Shown here in pieces: positions 11,732-21,081 of a DNA stretch of 64,000 nucleotides. The first letter of the stretch is position 1, and every line of letters starts with the position of its first letter. The stretch is from Puccinellia tenuiflora (taxonomy: Eukaryota; Streptophyta; Magnoliopsida; Poales; Poaceae): the NCBI GenBank assembly GCA_012064385.1, contig QRDG01001848.1, forward strand, positions 327,506-391,505, in the 5' to 3' direction. Below the pieces are notes generated by a model. It did no database searches and was not told the origin of the DNA. It saw only the letters and a list, made by a program, of their open reading frames with translations. The position numbers were made by a program, and so were the translations under genes.

Positions 11732-11829
11732 ATCCAAGCAGCCGCAAGACTTCTTTGATGATCTAACGACCGTCCCAAAAAGTGTTGGGAATGTTGTAGA
11801 TCATCAAAGAGCCTTGCAGCTGCTTGGAT
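11732..11829 (-). ncRNA. Candidate hairpin RNA segment (foldback 2)
   Basis: The arms 11732-11765 and 11797-11829 pair over about 33 bp with few mismatches (both begin or end in ATCCAAGCAGC and TGATGATCTA), around a 31-nt loop. The size is compatible with a plant miRNA or siRNA precursor. A TATA box on the minus strand (12128-12138) would produce a leftward transcript through it. The CACTA-2 copy (36752-36849) shows a paired change in the stem: T:A here, C:G there. Expression and processing are not shown by sequence; the strand given is that of the proposed transcript. Confidence 0.4.
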
Positions 11830-12127
11830 CCGACCGAGGGGCATGGCTACCACTTCCACCACCACCACTCCCACCTCCTCGGCAATTCATCATTGTGTCA
11901 CCCTAATCTAGTGGTTGGATTCAACCTACCTGAGTGCTTGTGTTTCCAACAACGTCGTTGTGTTGTCCTTATTCACCAACCTACAGGAGGTGGCTCCAAT
12001 GGCTGGCCGACGAACAAGGACAAACACAATAATGCCAGGGAACATGCCAGCAGGTAGGCTAAATCCAACCATTGGGTTCGGTGGCAAAGGTAGACGCTCG
12101 TTGTGTGCCGTTCGCTGCAGGGACGTC

Positions 12128-12138
12128 GCTATTTATAG
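12128..12138 (-). promoter_or_regulatory. TATA box directed leftward (toward TNP2 3' end)
   Basis: The minus strand reads CCTATAAATAGC, a near-consensus plant TATA box. It is identical in CACTA-2 (on the plus strand at about 36442-36452), as are about 60 bp downstream of it. No protein with a known domain follows; the only conserved frame is 93 codons (minus 11593-11874), in which four of the six nucleotide differences between the two elements change the amino acid. Confidence 0.45.
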
Positions 12139-12185
12139 GCGATTAGAAGGTGTACCTGTGGATGAGGTGGGAGTGCAGATCCAAC

Positions 12186-12692
12186 AGCTCACAAGCCCTC
12201 AAAAGAAACACACCCCTGATCCAACGGCTCACAAGCGCTCTAAAGAAACACACAATCCGTGTGCTTCCGATCAAACGGCTCACAAGAGCTCGAACGAAAC
12301 ACAACTCTAATCCAATAGCTCACAAGCGCTCGAAGGAAACACACGATCCGTGTGCTTCTGATCCAACGGCTCACCAGCGCTCTAAAGAAACACACCCCTG
12401 ATCCAACGTCTCACAAGCGCTTGAAAGAAACACACGATCCGTGTGCTTCTTTAGTCCCGGTTGGTAACACGAACCGGTACTAAAGGCCCTGATCCAACAG
12501 CTCACAAGCGCTCGAAGGAAACACACGATCCGTGTGCATCTGATCCAACGGCTCACAAGCGCTCTAAAGAAACACACGATCCGTGTGCTTCTGATCCAAC
12601 GGCTAACAAGCGCTCGAAGGAAACACATGATCCGTGTGCTTCCGATCCAACGACCCACAAGTGCTCGAAGGAAACACACGATCCGTGTGCTT
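12186..12692. repeat. Tandem array with CACACGATCCGTGTG palindromes
   Basis: About ten imperfect copies of a 41-56 bp unit: GATCCAACGGCTCACAAGCG, then CTCGAAGGAAACACACGATC, then CGTGTGCTTCT. The palindrome CACACGATCCGTGTG is present in most units. One unit is interrupted by a hybrid palindrome (12449-12485, TTTAGTCCCGGTTGG... ACCGGTACTAAAG). The array sits just upstream of the ORFb promoter and is repeated, shorter, in CACTA-2 (about 35950-36395). Multiple palindromic sites suggest protein binding; this is inference. Confidence 0.8.
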
Positions 12693-12733
12693 CTTCCACC
12701 GCTTCCCGCCTTCGTCTTCCCGTAATTTCTCAC

Positions 12734-12742
12734 TATATATAT
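12734..12742 (+). promoter_or_regulatory. TATA box of ORFb
   Basis: TCACTATATATATG lies about 105 bp upstream of the ORFb start. CACTA-2 has the matching CACTATATATATATC at the same distance from its ORFb (minus strand, near 35905), with a shared leader ACTCATATCTGCAACCTCAT. Confidence 0.5.
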
Positions 12743-12843
12743 GTAGGCTTGGCCGCCATTGCCATATCACATATAAACTCATATCTGCAACCTCATCACT
12801 CTTTCATTGTAACAAAATTTTGACTTAGGTGTTCTCGGCGACG

Positions 12844-13227
12844 ATGTCCATGTTGGACCAGAGGGGCGATGTGCGGGACTGGGCTCCACCGGGCTGGCAC
12901 TGGGAGGTGCTACCTTCCGGGACGCGCAGCTTGGTGAGGAATCCGGGTGACGTCGTCGACCCGGATCTTCTGTGGTGGCAGTCGCGTGGGCCACGCTCGG
13001 TGCAGAGGGAGCCGGCCCCCGAGGAGGAGGTACGTCGCCATATCAGGGAGGAGGATGAGCACGTCCGTCGCTACATGTATCTATTGGATAGGCAGTATGA
13101 CAGTAGGTGGTCGTTTCTTCAGAGGGTTCCTTCTCACGTGAGCTATGACCCTGTGAGGGTTCCTTCTCTTTGGATGCGCAGCGCCGGCGGCTCAGCACCC
13201 CGCGGCTCAGGAACCGGTCGAAGTTAG
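12844..13227 (+). CDS. ORFb of CACTA-1, unknown function
   Basis: A 127-codon frame from the second Met of a slightly longer frame opening at 12829; the start is uncertain. It encodes a Trp/Pro/Arg-rich protein (WAPPGWHWEVLPSGTRSLV, then YMYLLDRQYDSRWSFLQRV) with no domain I can name. It is distantly related to the minus-strand ORFb of CACTA-2 (35308-35859): both have a PPG[WY] start and near-identical promoters. The CACTA-2 version also contains ARYEGDGPPPSDFN, and that stretch is found here beyond the stop at 13378-13418, so this copy is probably truncated or rearranged. I do not recognise a function; similar ORFs recur in Triticeae CACTA elements. Confidence 0.45.
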   Translation: MSMLDQRGDVRDWAPPGWHWEVLPSGTRSLVRNPGDVVDPDLLWWQSRGPRSVQREPAPEEEVRRHIREEDEHVRRYMYLLDRQYDSRWSFLQRVPSHVSYDPVRVPSLWMRSAGGSAPRGSGTGRS

Positions 13228-13631
13228 TTTCAGAGTCTGTGATCGCCATTGCAGTTCTCTTGTATGTGATCGTAGTTTAGGTTACTACTTGCTTTTGAAA
13301 ACTTGCGACCTAAACTATCAACTTCCGGAGATGTGTGTGATATTCATGCATATGTATGCAAAATATTGAGTCTCGCCAGGTACGAGGGGGACGGCCCGCC
13401 TCCTTCGGACTTCAATGGAGTTCAAATTCCAAATTTTGTAATTAAATGAATTCACCTATAATTTCAAAAAAATACATAGATACTTATTACAATTTTTTAG
13501 ACAATTAAATTAAATATATATTAAAGAAAAAGAAACTAGAGAAAAAAACAAAATAGAAACCAAATAAATATAAAAAACAGAAAACATAAGAAAGAAAAAA
13601 GAAACTAGAGGAAAAAAAATCAAAAGCCCAT

Positions 13632-13787
13632 TAGTACCGGTTGTTAAGTACAACCGGTACTAAAGGGGTGGGCTTCGCGCGCGAAATTTCGCCGTGGCCC
13701 AAAACAGACCTTTAGTACCGGTTGTTCTATATAACCGGTACTAAAGACCCTTTCATACCGGTTGTAGAGAACAACCGGTACTAAAGG
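13632..13787. repeat. Internal ACCGGTACTAAAG palindromes of CACTA-1
   Basis: Three inverted pairs of TTTAGTACCGGTTGT and ACAACCGGTACTAAAG (about 13631-13667, 13709-13746 and 13749-13786) lie in the middle of the element, just upstream of the GC-rich leader of ORF2. They are the same motif as the subterminal repeats. CACTA-2 has its own motif at the equivalent place (34679-34880). Confidence 0.85.
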
Positions 13788-13800
13788 TGTTTTGAACGGT

Positions 13801-14180
13801 TAAGTGGCAGGGGATCGACGCCTCGCTCCCCAAATCGCCAAGTCCACGACGCCATCGACGCCTCCTCCTCGACGCGACCCTGCTCCGGCGAAGCTCTGCT
13901 CCGGCCGGCGGCCGCGCCATCGCCTCCTCCCTCGCCGCGTCGACCTCCGCCACCCCTGCTCCACTCAACGACTCGCCGCCCCTGCTCCACCTCCCTCCTC
14001 TGCTCCGGCCCGCGCGCGCCATTGCCGCCCGGCGCGGCCCTCCTCTGCTTCGGCCTCCGCCCGGTCCTGCTCCGCCTCCCTCCTCTCTGCTCCGGCCCGC
14101 GCGCGCCATCGCCGCCCCCTGCTCCGACGCCCTCCACGCCCTGCTCCGGCCGCCGCGCGCGTAGCGCCCTGCGCACGAAG
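13801..14180 (+). promoter_or_regulatory. GC-rich 5' leader exon of CACTA-1 ORF2
   Basis: A very GC-rich stretch rich in GCTCCGGCC and CGCGCGCC ends at GCACGAAG|GTTAGTTTTT, a good splice donor at 14181. The first acceptor in front of the ORF2 ATG is TTTGCAG at 21922. The equivalent leader in CACTA-2 (34316-34620, minus) ends in a similar donor. Read as a 5'-UTR exon separated from the coding region by a long AT-rich intron; both large frames on either strand here are composition artefacts. Confidence 0.45.
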
Positions 14181-14622
14181 GTTAGTTTTTTTCTTTCTTT
14201 TCAGTACTGTTCTTTTGATTAGCAGTGTTCTTTTTTTTGTTTTTAGTACTGTTATTTAGTACTGATGTTTAGGTTGAGTAAATTTTAGTAGTGTTCATTT
14301 TTTTATGTTTGAATTTTAGTTGAGTAAATTTCAAAACTAGGAAAACAAAAATTTAGGTTGAGTAAATTTTAGTTGACATGTTCGAATTTATGTTCGAATT
14401 TTAGTTGACATGTTTGAATTTTAGTTGAGTTAGAAATTTATCAAAGTTAGAAAATTTACCAAAGTTAGAAAATTTGAAAATGTAGCAAAGTTAGAAAATT
14501 TATCAAAGTTAGACATGTTCATTTTTATTAAAGTTTAAGTTTTGTTTAGCTTATTATTGTTTAGTGAAAGGATCGATGAGGTTAACTAGAGGGGGGGGGG
14601 GTGAATAGGTTAACTACAAATT

Positions 14623-16386
14623 TTACTTCTTTTTCGTTTTAAAAGAATATTGCTCAAATATAAGTTCTCTAGAATATGCAACTAGGTGAACAACCTTATA
14701 TGATAGATCTAAAGTGGAGATTTTCTCAATAGAATCTTTAAGACATAGTGCATTATCTAGGGCTTCCTCAAGCTCCGCTATCCTATTAGCATCATCACGA
14801 GCGAAACCCTCAAGTTCACATATTCTTTCTTCATGTTCTTCTATGAGACCATATGCATTACCAAGTTGAGTCATGAAGGCATCAAATGCAATTTTATTTT
14901 CACTTTCAAGTGATCTCATGACTTTTGAAAGATTATTAGCATTCTCATCATCAAGTTCCTCAACACAATTTAACAATGATGGAGTAGAGGAAATTGAGGG
15001 TTTTCGTGAGTGGGTTACCTTTGGAGATGTACCCTTGGCCATAAGGAACTTGTGTTTGGTAGGACCTTGCTTGTCATTCGGGGTTGAAAAGAGTGAATCC
15101 AAAGAAGAAGGAATAACCCCAATTGCCATTGCCGCCATGCCGACTTGTTCTTCTTCATCTTCACTTTCTTCACCTCCGGATATATATTCTTGCTCATTTG
15201 TCACCATTGCCCTTTTAGATACCTTCTTCATGAAGTTCTTGTTTTTAGGAACAAAGTTGGTTTTCTTGACGAGCTTTCCTCCATTCTCAATTCTACTCTT
15301 GTAGGGACAATCCGCAACGAAGTGCTCACTATCTCCACAATTGAAACAAGTTCTTGCTTTCTTTGTACTTGAGCCTTCTCTTCCCTTGTTCTTCATTGCA
15401 TTTGATCTAAAATCCCCTTTCTTCCACCAATTGTGGTTGGCAAGCGCTAAGCACTCATTGTGTGACACCCTCTTTTCCTTCTCGGATGGCACATAGGTGG
15501 ATCCACCTTCATCACTTGATTCTTCCTCATCATAGGATGTTGCCTTCAAGGCAAGAGATACTTTCTTCATTCCATTCACACGAGCTAGAACATCTTCCGA
15601 GGATTTCTTCATCATATTCATGGTGACAAAGGTGCCCAAAACATCATTGGGAGTCAGTTCCATATAGTCCGCTCTTGCTTGAACATTCATTACCATGTTC
15701 TCATTGTATGGAATCAAGGTTTGAAGAAATTTTCCCTTGAACCAATCATCATCGCAATCCTTGAATCCAACATCCTTCATGTCCACAACAAGGGCCTTGA
15801 GTCTTCGATATACATCCTCCGGAACTTCTCCATCCTTCATGATGAAGTGATCCACTTGTCGTTGAAGAAGTGTTTTCTTTGAGCGTTGCATGCTCACATT
15901 GCCATCATACATAGCAATTAGATACTCCCAAGCTTCCTTGGCGTTTGGGAGAGACCGGATGTGCTCGACACCTTCATTGACCATTGCCTTCTCTAGCATG
16001 TGCATAGCATGTGCATTGAGTTGTTCATCAATGATCTCACTTGAGGTCAAATTGTTGATATCCTTAGGATAGTATCCCCTCTCAATGATTCTCCATATTT
16101 GCATTGAAGAGCTACAGACATAAGATTTCATAGAAGCTTTCCAATTAGTAAAACGGGCCCTATCTACTAGAGGTGGATTACCAAGATTGTTCACATGCGG
16201 ATGTTGAACATTAAGAGCATTGTTATAAATATGTCCAAATTGATTTGGGTTTTCATTTTTAGATGAGTGTTCGTCACTTTCTTTTAAATGAGATATGGGA
16301 TTACCATGTTCATCTAGTGAGGGAATTTCATGTGCATTGCTAGATGTAGAGGCAGGTTTCATTATTAGTTCCTCTAACCTATCCAA
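14623..16386 (-). CDS. Retroelement Gag polyprotein (UBN2 and CCHC zinc knuckle)
   Basis: An uninterrupted 587-codon frame. The N-terminal part is a Copia-type Gag (FTNWKASMKSYVCSSSMQIW, KEAWEYLIAMYDGN, VYRRLKALVVDMKDVGF). A CCHC knuckle (CFNCGDSEHFVADC) is near residue 346, with Lys-rich and Glu-rich linkers and a C-terminal coiled coil (EEHEERICELEGFARDDANR, IAELEEALDNALCLKD). The coding sequence crosses the deletion junction at 14704/14705, so the last 26 or so residues are translated from LTR sequence. Gag assembles the particle that packages element RNA. With no pol, mobility would need enzymes from another element. Confidence 0.85.
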   Translation of the reverse strand: MDRLEELIMKPASTSSNAHEIPSLDEHGNPISHLKESDEHSSKNENPNQFGHIYNNALNVQHPHVNNLGNPPLVDRARFTNWKASMKSYVCSSSMQIWRIIERGYYPKDINNLTSSEIIDEQLNAHAMHMLEKAMVNEGVEHIRSLPNAKEAWEYLIAMYDGNVSMQRSKKTLLQRQVDHFIMKDGEVPEDVYRRLKALVVDMKDVGFKDCDDDWFKGKFLQTLIPYNENMVMNVQARADYMELTPNDVLGTFVTMNMMKKSSEDVLARVNGMKKVSLALKATSYDEEESSDEGGSTYVPSEKEKRVSHNECLALANHNWWKKGDFRSNAMKNKGREGSSTKKARTCFNCGDSEHFVADCPYKSRIENGGKLVKKTNFVPKNKNFMKKVSKRAMVTNEQEYISGGEESEDEEEQVGMAAMAIGVIPSSLDSLFSTPNDKQGPTKHKFLMAKGTSPKVTHSRKPSISSTPSLLNCVEELDDENANNLSKVMRSLESENKIAFDAFMTQLGNAYGLIEEHEERICELEGFARDDANRIAELEEALDNALCLKDSIEKISTLDLSYKVVHLVAYSRELIFEQYSFKTKKK

Positions 16387-16497
16387 CCTCTTATCGGTTC
16401 TTTCCCCACGGACTCGACTTGCTTTTGAAGCAATTCCATGGGAGTGGGGTCCCCCATCCTCCTCTTTAGGCGGTGAAGCCTTTAATAAAGAGACAAG

Positions 16498-16509
16498 GCT
16501 CTGATACCA
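16498..16509 (-). other. Primer-binding site of the gag-only retroelement
   Basis: The minus strand reads TGGTATCAGAGC, two bases inside the 5' LTR end, complementary to the 3' end of plant initiator methionine tRNA. It fixes the orientation of the element. Confidence 0.85.
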
Positions 16510-17052
16510 ATTGAAAGGATCGATGAGGTTAACTAGAGGGGGGGGGTGAATAGGTTAACTACAAATTTTACTTCTTTTTCGTTTTAAAAGAATATTGCTC
16601 AAATATAAGTTCTCTAGAATATGTAACTAGGTGAACAACCTTATATGATGAGCAAAGATCACTAGAACAAGATATAGATATAGTAAGCTAGTGCTAACAA
16701 GTAAAGGTAAGTGCAAAGATAAGCAACAAGTTGACACGAAGATTTATCCCGAAGTTCACTTCCCAATGGAAAGCTAATCTCCGTTGGAGCGGCGCGGTGT
16801 TCACCAAAGTGAAACACCGTGTAGCCTTGATATGGCACACCGTATCTCCGTTGTGACTTACCACCGATGTGGCGAGGCACTTGTCACTATGTTGCCGTTG
16901 AGGTTGACAACTAGAACCTTTACAAGGATGAAGCACACTCCACAAGTTGGAGGGTCTTCACCAAATGCACCGAGCCGCCAAGACTCGATGCCCAAGGCCG
17001 GGGCACACACCACAACTTAATTGGTGGCTCCCGGCAAAGTCTTCGTAGCCCC

Positions 17053-20000
17053 TGTAATGCCCGGGGTTTTTCCCCAAATTAGATTTTGCTTGTTTTTCTT
17101 TTTGCATCATCATGACATCAGGATCATCGCATTGCATGTTTTTGACAACAAAAATTATTTTTTATTAAACCCTATTTTATTTTTAAAAAAAATCGTCAGA
17201 AAATATTTTATCGAGACGGTCGTCTCCGTTTTCTAAAATTATTTGCCAACTTAATTTGCAAAAGAAAAATAAAATTTTTTGAGTGCGAGAGAGAAACCCA
17301 GCTAGTTAGGCCTAAAAGCCCAACAAAGCAAACCCTAGACCAAACCCTAATCCTGCTCCTGGCTCTTTTCCTTTCCCACCCCCTGTCTTTTGCAGCCACC
17401 CTCCTCCGTTTTCTGTGTTTCGCGGAACAGTCCTCCCACCTCTTGTTCTGGTCCTTTTCTCTTTTTTTTAGGTCCCTGGACCAATTCCTCTTATCTCCCC
17501 TTCCCCTTCTCCTTTCTTCCTTCACGCACCCGTGCTCCACCCCGATCCCCTGCGCCACCTCCACCACGCCGGCCCGCGCCATGGCGGCCCGTCCCCGAGC
17601 TCCTCCAGTCGCCGGCCGCCACACTCGGACCTCCTCCTCCTGAGCTTGCCGTCAGCTCCTCTGCCTCGACCCCGCCTCCCTCTCTGCTTCCGCGCCGCCG
17701 AGATGCTCCCCGCCGGCCTCTCCTCTCCAGCTCCGGCCGGCCGTCCTCTCTCCTCTCCCCAAGCTCTTCTGCGCCATCCTCCCCGTCCGCTCCCCTGCCT
17801 CGCACCCCGGCCGGCCTCCCCTTCCTCTGCTCCGCCCCACCCCAAGCTCGCGCGCGCCGCCCCAAGCCCGTCGACCCGCCGCATCCTTCCCAAAGCACGG
17901 ACGCGCCCTCTCCTTGCCGGCCTCCGGCTCCCCAAGCTCCTCCTCTGCCCCGAGCTGCTTCCATGACTGTGAGCCCAAGCACCTCCGCCGGCTCCTCACC
18001 TCCTCCCCTGCACCACTCCCTTCCCCTGCTGCTCTGTTCCCGCGTGGTGTTGCTGCGCCCTGCGTGTGTGCTGCTGCTGCCTCCTCTCAGTGTGCTGCCC
18101 CTGTCCCGGTAGCCGCCGTGTCCGTGTTTCCCGTCCCCGACGTCTCCCGTTTCGCGTTTCTGTGTCGTGTCCATCCCCGATGCAGCCTCCCCGACGCATT
18201 CCTGTTTCCCGATGTTGTTTCCCGACGGGAAAGTTTCCCGGTCGATTCCCGTTTTTCCCCGACGCGTCCCCGGCGTGAAGCCATTCCCCGATGTTCACGT
18301 CTTGAGTTCCCCGGTGCTTCCCCGACGTCTTCCCCGATGTTTCCCGACGGGAACCCGCAAGTTCCCCCTTCTCGGTTTCCCGTCGTGAAGCCGGTTCCCC
18401 GATTCCGTTCCCGTCGTGAAGCTTCCCGATGCCAAGATCTCCGTTTCCCCATCGTGAAACTCTGTGAAGGCCGATCCCCGACCACCATGAACCCCGTTGA
18501 CCCCGAAGCCCGGAACGCCAAGGTCCGCCACGACGACGACCCGAGTACGACTACTTCCACGACATCGACTACGGAACGTCTACTTCGACTACCTCGACTA
18601 CTTCGACTCCGGACGGACGTCTACTACGACTACCTCCCTGACATCGACTACCTCGACTACTTCGACTCCGGATGAGCGACTACTTTGACTACTTCGACTA
18701 CAATCTGAAGACGGTGGTTCCCAAATCCGAAGTTCCTCGTTTCCGATGTGCGACCCCAACCTTAAACCCCTATATGCCATATATATATGCGATATCTTAT
18801 AAAATCATGCATCATTAATTAAGCATCGCACCTTTATCCATTTAGTCGAATTAAATCAATTAAATTATGGGATTTGTCCGGTGCATCTATATTGCGCACC
18901 GATCCCATTTAAAATGATTTGCCATGTGATAGGGAATAAAATTGGACAACATTTAATTTGTCATGCATCATGTCATCAACATGCCGCTTCTTTTGCCGTA
19001 GAGTAAAATGCATCTTTTCCGTTGCCCAGTGTTCATTGCTTCTTCGGGATAGGCCGATGAGTTGATGTGAGCAACGACAGGTTCTGCTACCTCTACCGGA
19101 TTGCAGGCAAGTGATACTCCCTTGCTATCTTTGCTTGTTTTCTGTCTCTCACTCGTCCTATCTTTTGTTCCTTGCTAGCCTTATATTGCGATGCTTGTGT
19201 CCCGATCCTATATGCATGTTTACCTTGCAGCCATGATATGCCCCACCCCCACATCCTATTAACCTGATGCTTGTTTATCTTGTTGACCTTGCGAGTCGTA
19301 GTGCATGCTTAGGTTGTTTTGCTCGAGTCATGTTCTAGTCTTGTTATAATATGATAGTTGGGTTAAATTCACATGATAATCTTTAATGTTTGGCAATGGG
19401 AATAATTAATAAAGATAAGGCACCGGCGGAAGGCCAATCGTGGTGATTTGTTCTGCTAGTGTCGCCTAGGACCCGAGTTCTTGTCCTCTGATCCAAGAAT
19501 GAGCGCACTACCCACATGTGGGAGGAAATGGGACTCCCCTCGACCTAGTACCGGATCTGCAGCCTCGTCCAGGGCGCCACAAGTAGTTCGGGTGTTTCCA
19601 TTTGCGCGGCGCTATATTATATTGTTGCAGGTACACGGATGGGACGCCTCCGATACGATGATGGTTACTTACGGTAGGGTTGCGGGATGGGCGTTAATCG
19701 CATGTGGAAGGAGGGGCAATCGTATGAGTGTTCCCTCCCGAAGCCGTTCACGCATCGGCTGAGTCCACCTCGGAGCTTCGGCCGGACTTTCAAGGTGGGT
19801 CAGACTTAGCTAGGTGGTTCCCTGGACTTGTGCGGTAGTGAAGGAAAGTGTAGCGTCGGATACCCTGCCGGCACACCTTAGGAAGTGTGCTAATTGCATG
19901 GCAACAAGGGTTGAAGTGCGTGTGGTTACATTTGTGCACCCCTGCAGGGTTAAATCTTTTCGAAAAGCCGTGTCCGCGGTTATGGACGACTTGGTGAAAT

Positions 20001-20753
20001 GTGCTGGCTAACAAGATCATAGACAACTTACACCTGATGTTAATAAATTGATTAGTAAGATAGAACTACTTCAATAATAAAATATAAAATTGCCAACTGT
20101 GTGAGTGCCTTTGGGCTTGCTGCTCGTGGTTAACCGGGCTGGTAAGGAATTGGCTGGGTATGTTTGGTGTTAGTATAGATGGTTACCCATGCGCTCTCTT
20201 ACCTCCTCTCTAGTAGACGAAAGTTGTAGCGTGTCTCTATAAGTTGTTAGTGCTGCTTGCCGCCACCTCAATCGCTAACCCCTTTTCCTCGGAATTCCAG
20301 CTTTGATATCTTGTGAGTATTACTTGCCAGTACTTCTACTAGTACTGACCCCTTCGGGGCTGCTATTCCAATGCAGCCAACAGGTTTGAAGTGTGACGAC
20401 GTTAGCTTGGGAATCCCTCCGGCTAGGCTTGGCCTGGGCAGGGATATGGTGCCTTTGCTTATCTTCAGGACTCTTAGTCCAATTTGTATCTTGTCTGTAG
20501 TCGGACGCTACCTGCTTCCGTTGTTATTTGGATCTTTGTATTGTATCTTTTGCTCTTGACTCGGTGAGTCGTTGTTGTATATGTTGTTTTGTGGGTTCCA
20601 TCGAGAACTGTTGTATTGTTATCACTATTCCACCCGCATAACGTGTGTGTTGCGACGTGCACGTTATGCCTGGTGGGCGTCCTTTAGGATCGCTATTATG
20701 CGGATTTGGCTGAAACACTAATATTTGCATAGTATCGATCTTGGGGCGTTACA
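17053..20753. mobile_element. 3.7-kb TG...CA insertion, probable solo LTR
   Basis: Begins TGTAATGCCCGGGG and ends CTTGGGGCGTTACA, flanked by a perfect 5-bp duplication GCCCC (17048-17052 and 20754-20758), and splits the LTR of the surrounding element. The terminal TGTAAtGCCC/GGGCgTTACA pair is typical of an LTR. No primer site, polypurine tract or pol domain is visible. The interior has a promoter-leader-like stretch (AAACCCTAG near 17330-17350, then a Pro/Ala-coding GC-rich region), TTCCCCGACG-like simple repeats (18120-18480) and CTACTTCGA repeats (18550-18700). The family is not recognised. The alternative is a non-autonomous element of LARD type. Confidence 0.7.
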
Positions 20754-21081
20754 GCCCCCAAAGCTCCGAAGGACCACAACCTCTTAGGGTTCCAATGAAC
20801 ACCAAGAGTAGCAAGCCCCCTCTCACAAATCAAGGGGGAAATCAAATTGTTTTGGTTGAAGTGTAGATCTAGGTCTCCTCTCTCAAATCTCCAAAGGACT
20901 AAGTGATTGAGTAGCTAGAGAGGGAGATCTATCGATTTGAAGCTCTCAAACAATGGTGGTGTTCTTCTTTTGGTCGTGGTAGTTGTCCCGAGGTAGATGG
21001 AGGGGTATAAGTACCCCCTCCCGAAATGTAGCCGTTTGGACATAAAGGGTGCCCGGTCTGGAGGTCGGCCCAGGCCGGCCA

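Larger units (their letters stand above)
11503..12810. promoter_or_regulatory. Control module shared with CACTA-2 (foldbacks, two TATA boxes, palindromic repeat array)
   Basis: This segment starts at GTTGGTGATGTGTAATAATT after TNP2 and runs to the ORFb leader. Its inverted counterpart is at about 35870-37085. By eye the two copies differ at about 2-3% of bases in the alignable part (six differences across 11593-11874), against about 12% in the neighbouring TNP2 sequence. In order it holds a 22-bp-arm foldback, a 33-bp-arm foldback, a larger foldback (about 11912-12083), a leftward TATA box, an array of about 50-bp repeats, and a rightward TATA box. Function as a bidirectional regulatory region is inferred from this layout only. 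Confidence 0.65.

Noticed and set aside
11593..11874. 93-codon frame conserved between CACTA-1 and CACTA-2 as a protein gene
   Set aside because: The frame is shared because the whole module is nearly identical. Four of six nucleotide differences change amino acids, and the frame overlaps the hairpin whose pairing explains the change pattern better.
12186..12692. CRISPR-like or satellite array
   Set aside because: The genome is a plant; units are adjacent and imperfect without unique spacers, and the array belongs to a CACTA element.
13753..14259. Arg/Gly/Ala-rich frames on both strands
   Set aside because: Composition artefact in the GC-rich ORF2 leader of CACTA-1; the frames are open on both strands and not conserved with CACTA-2.
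17390..18675. Long overlapping Pro/Ser/Arg-rich frames on both strands
   Set aside because: They lie in the GC-rich leader-like part of the 3.7-kb insertion. Frames on both strands are open because of base composition, and no domain is present.
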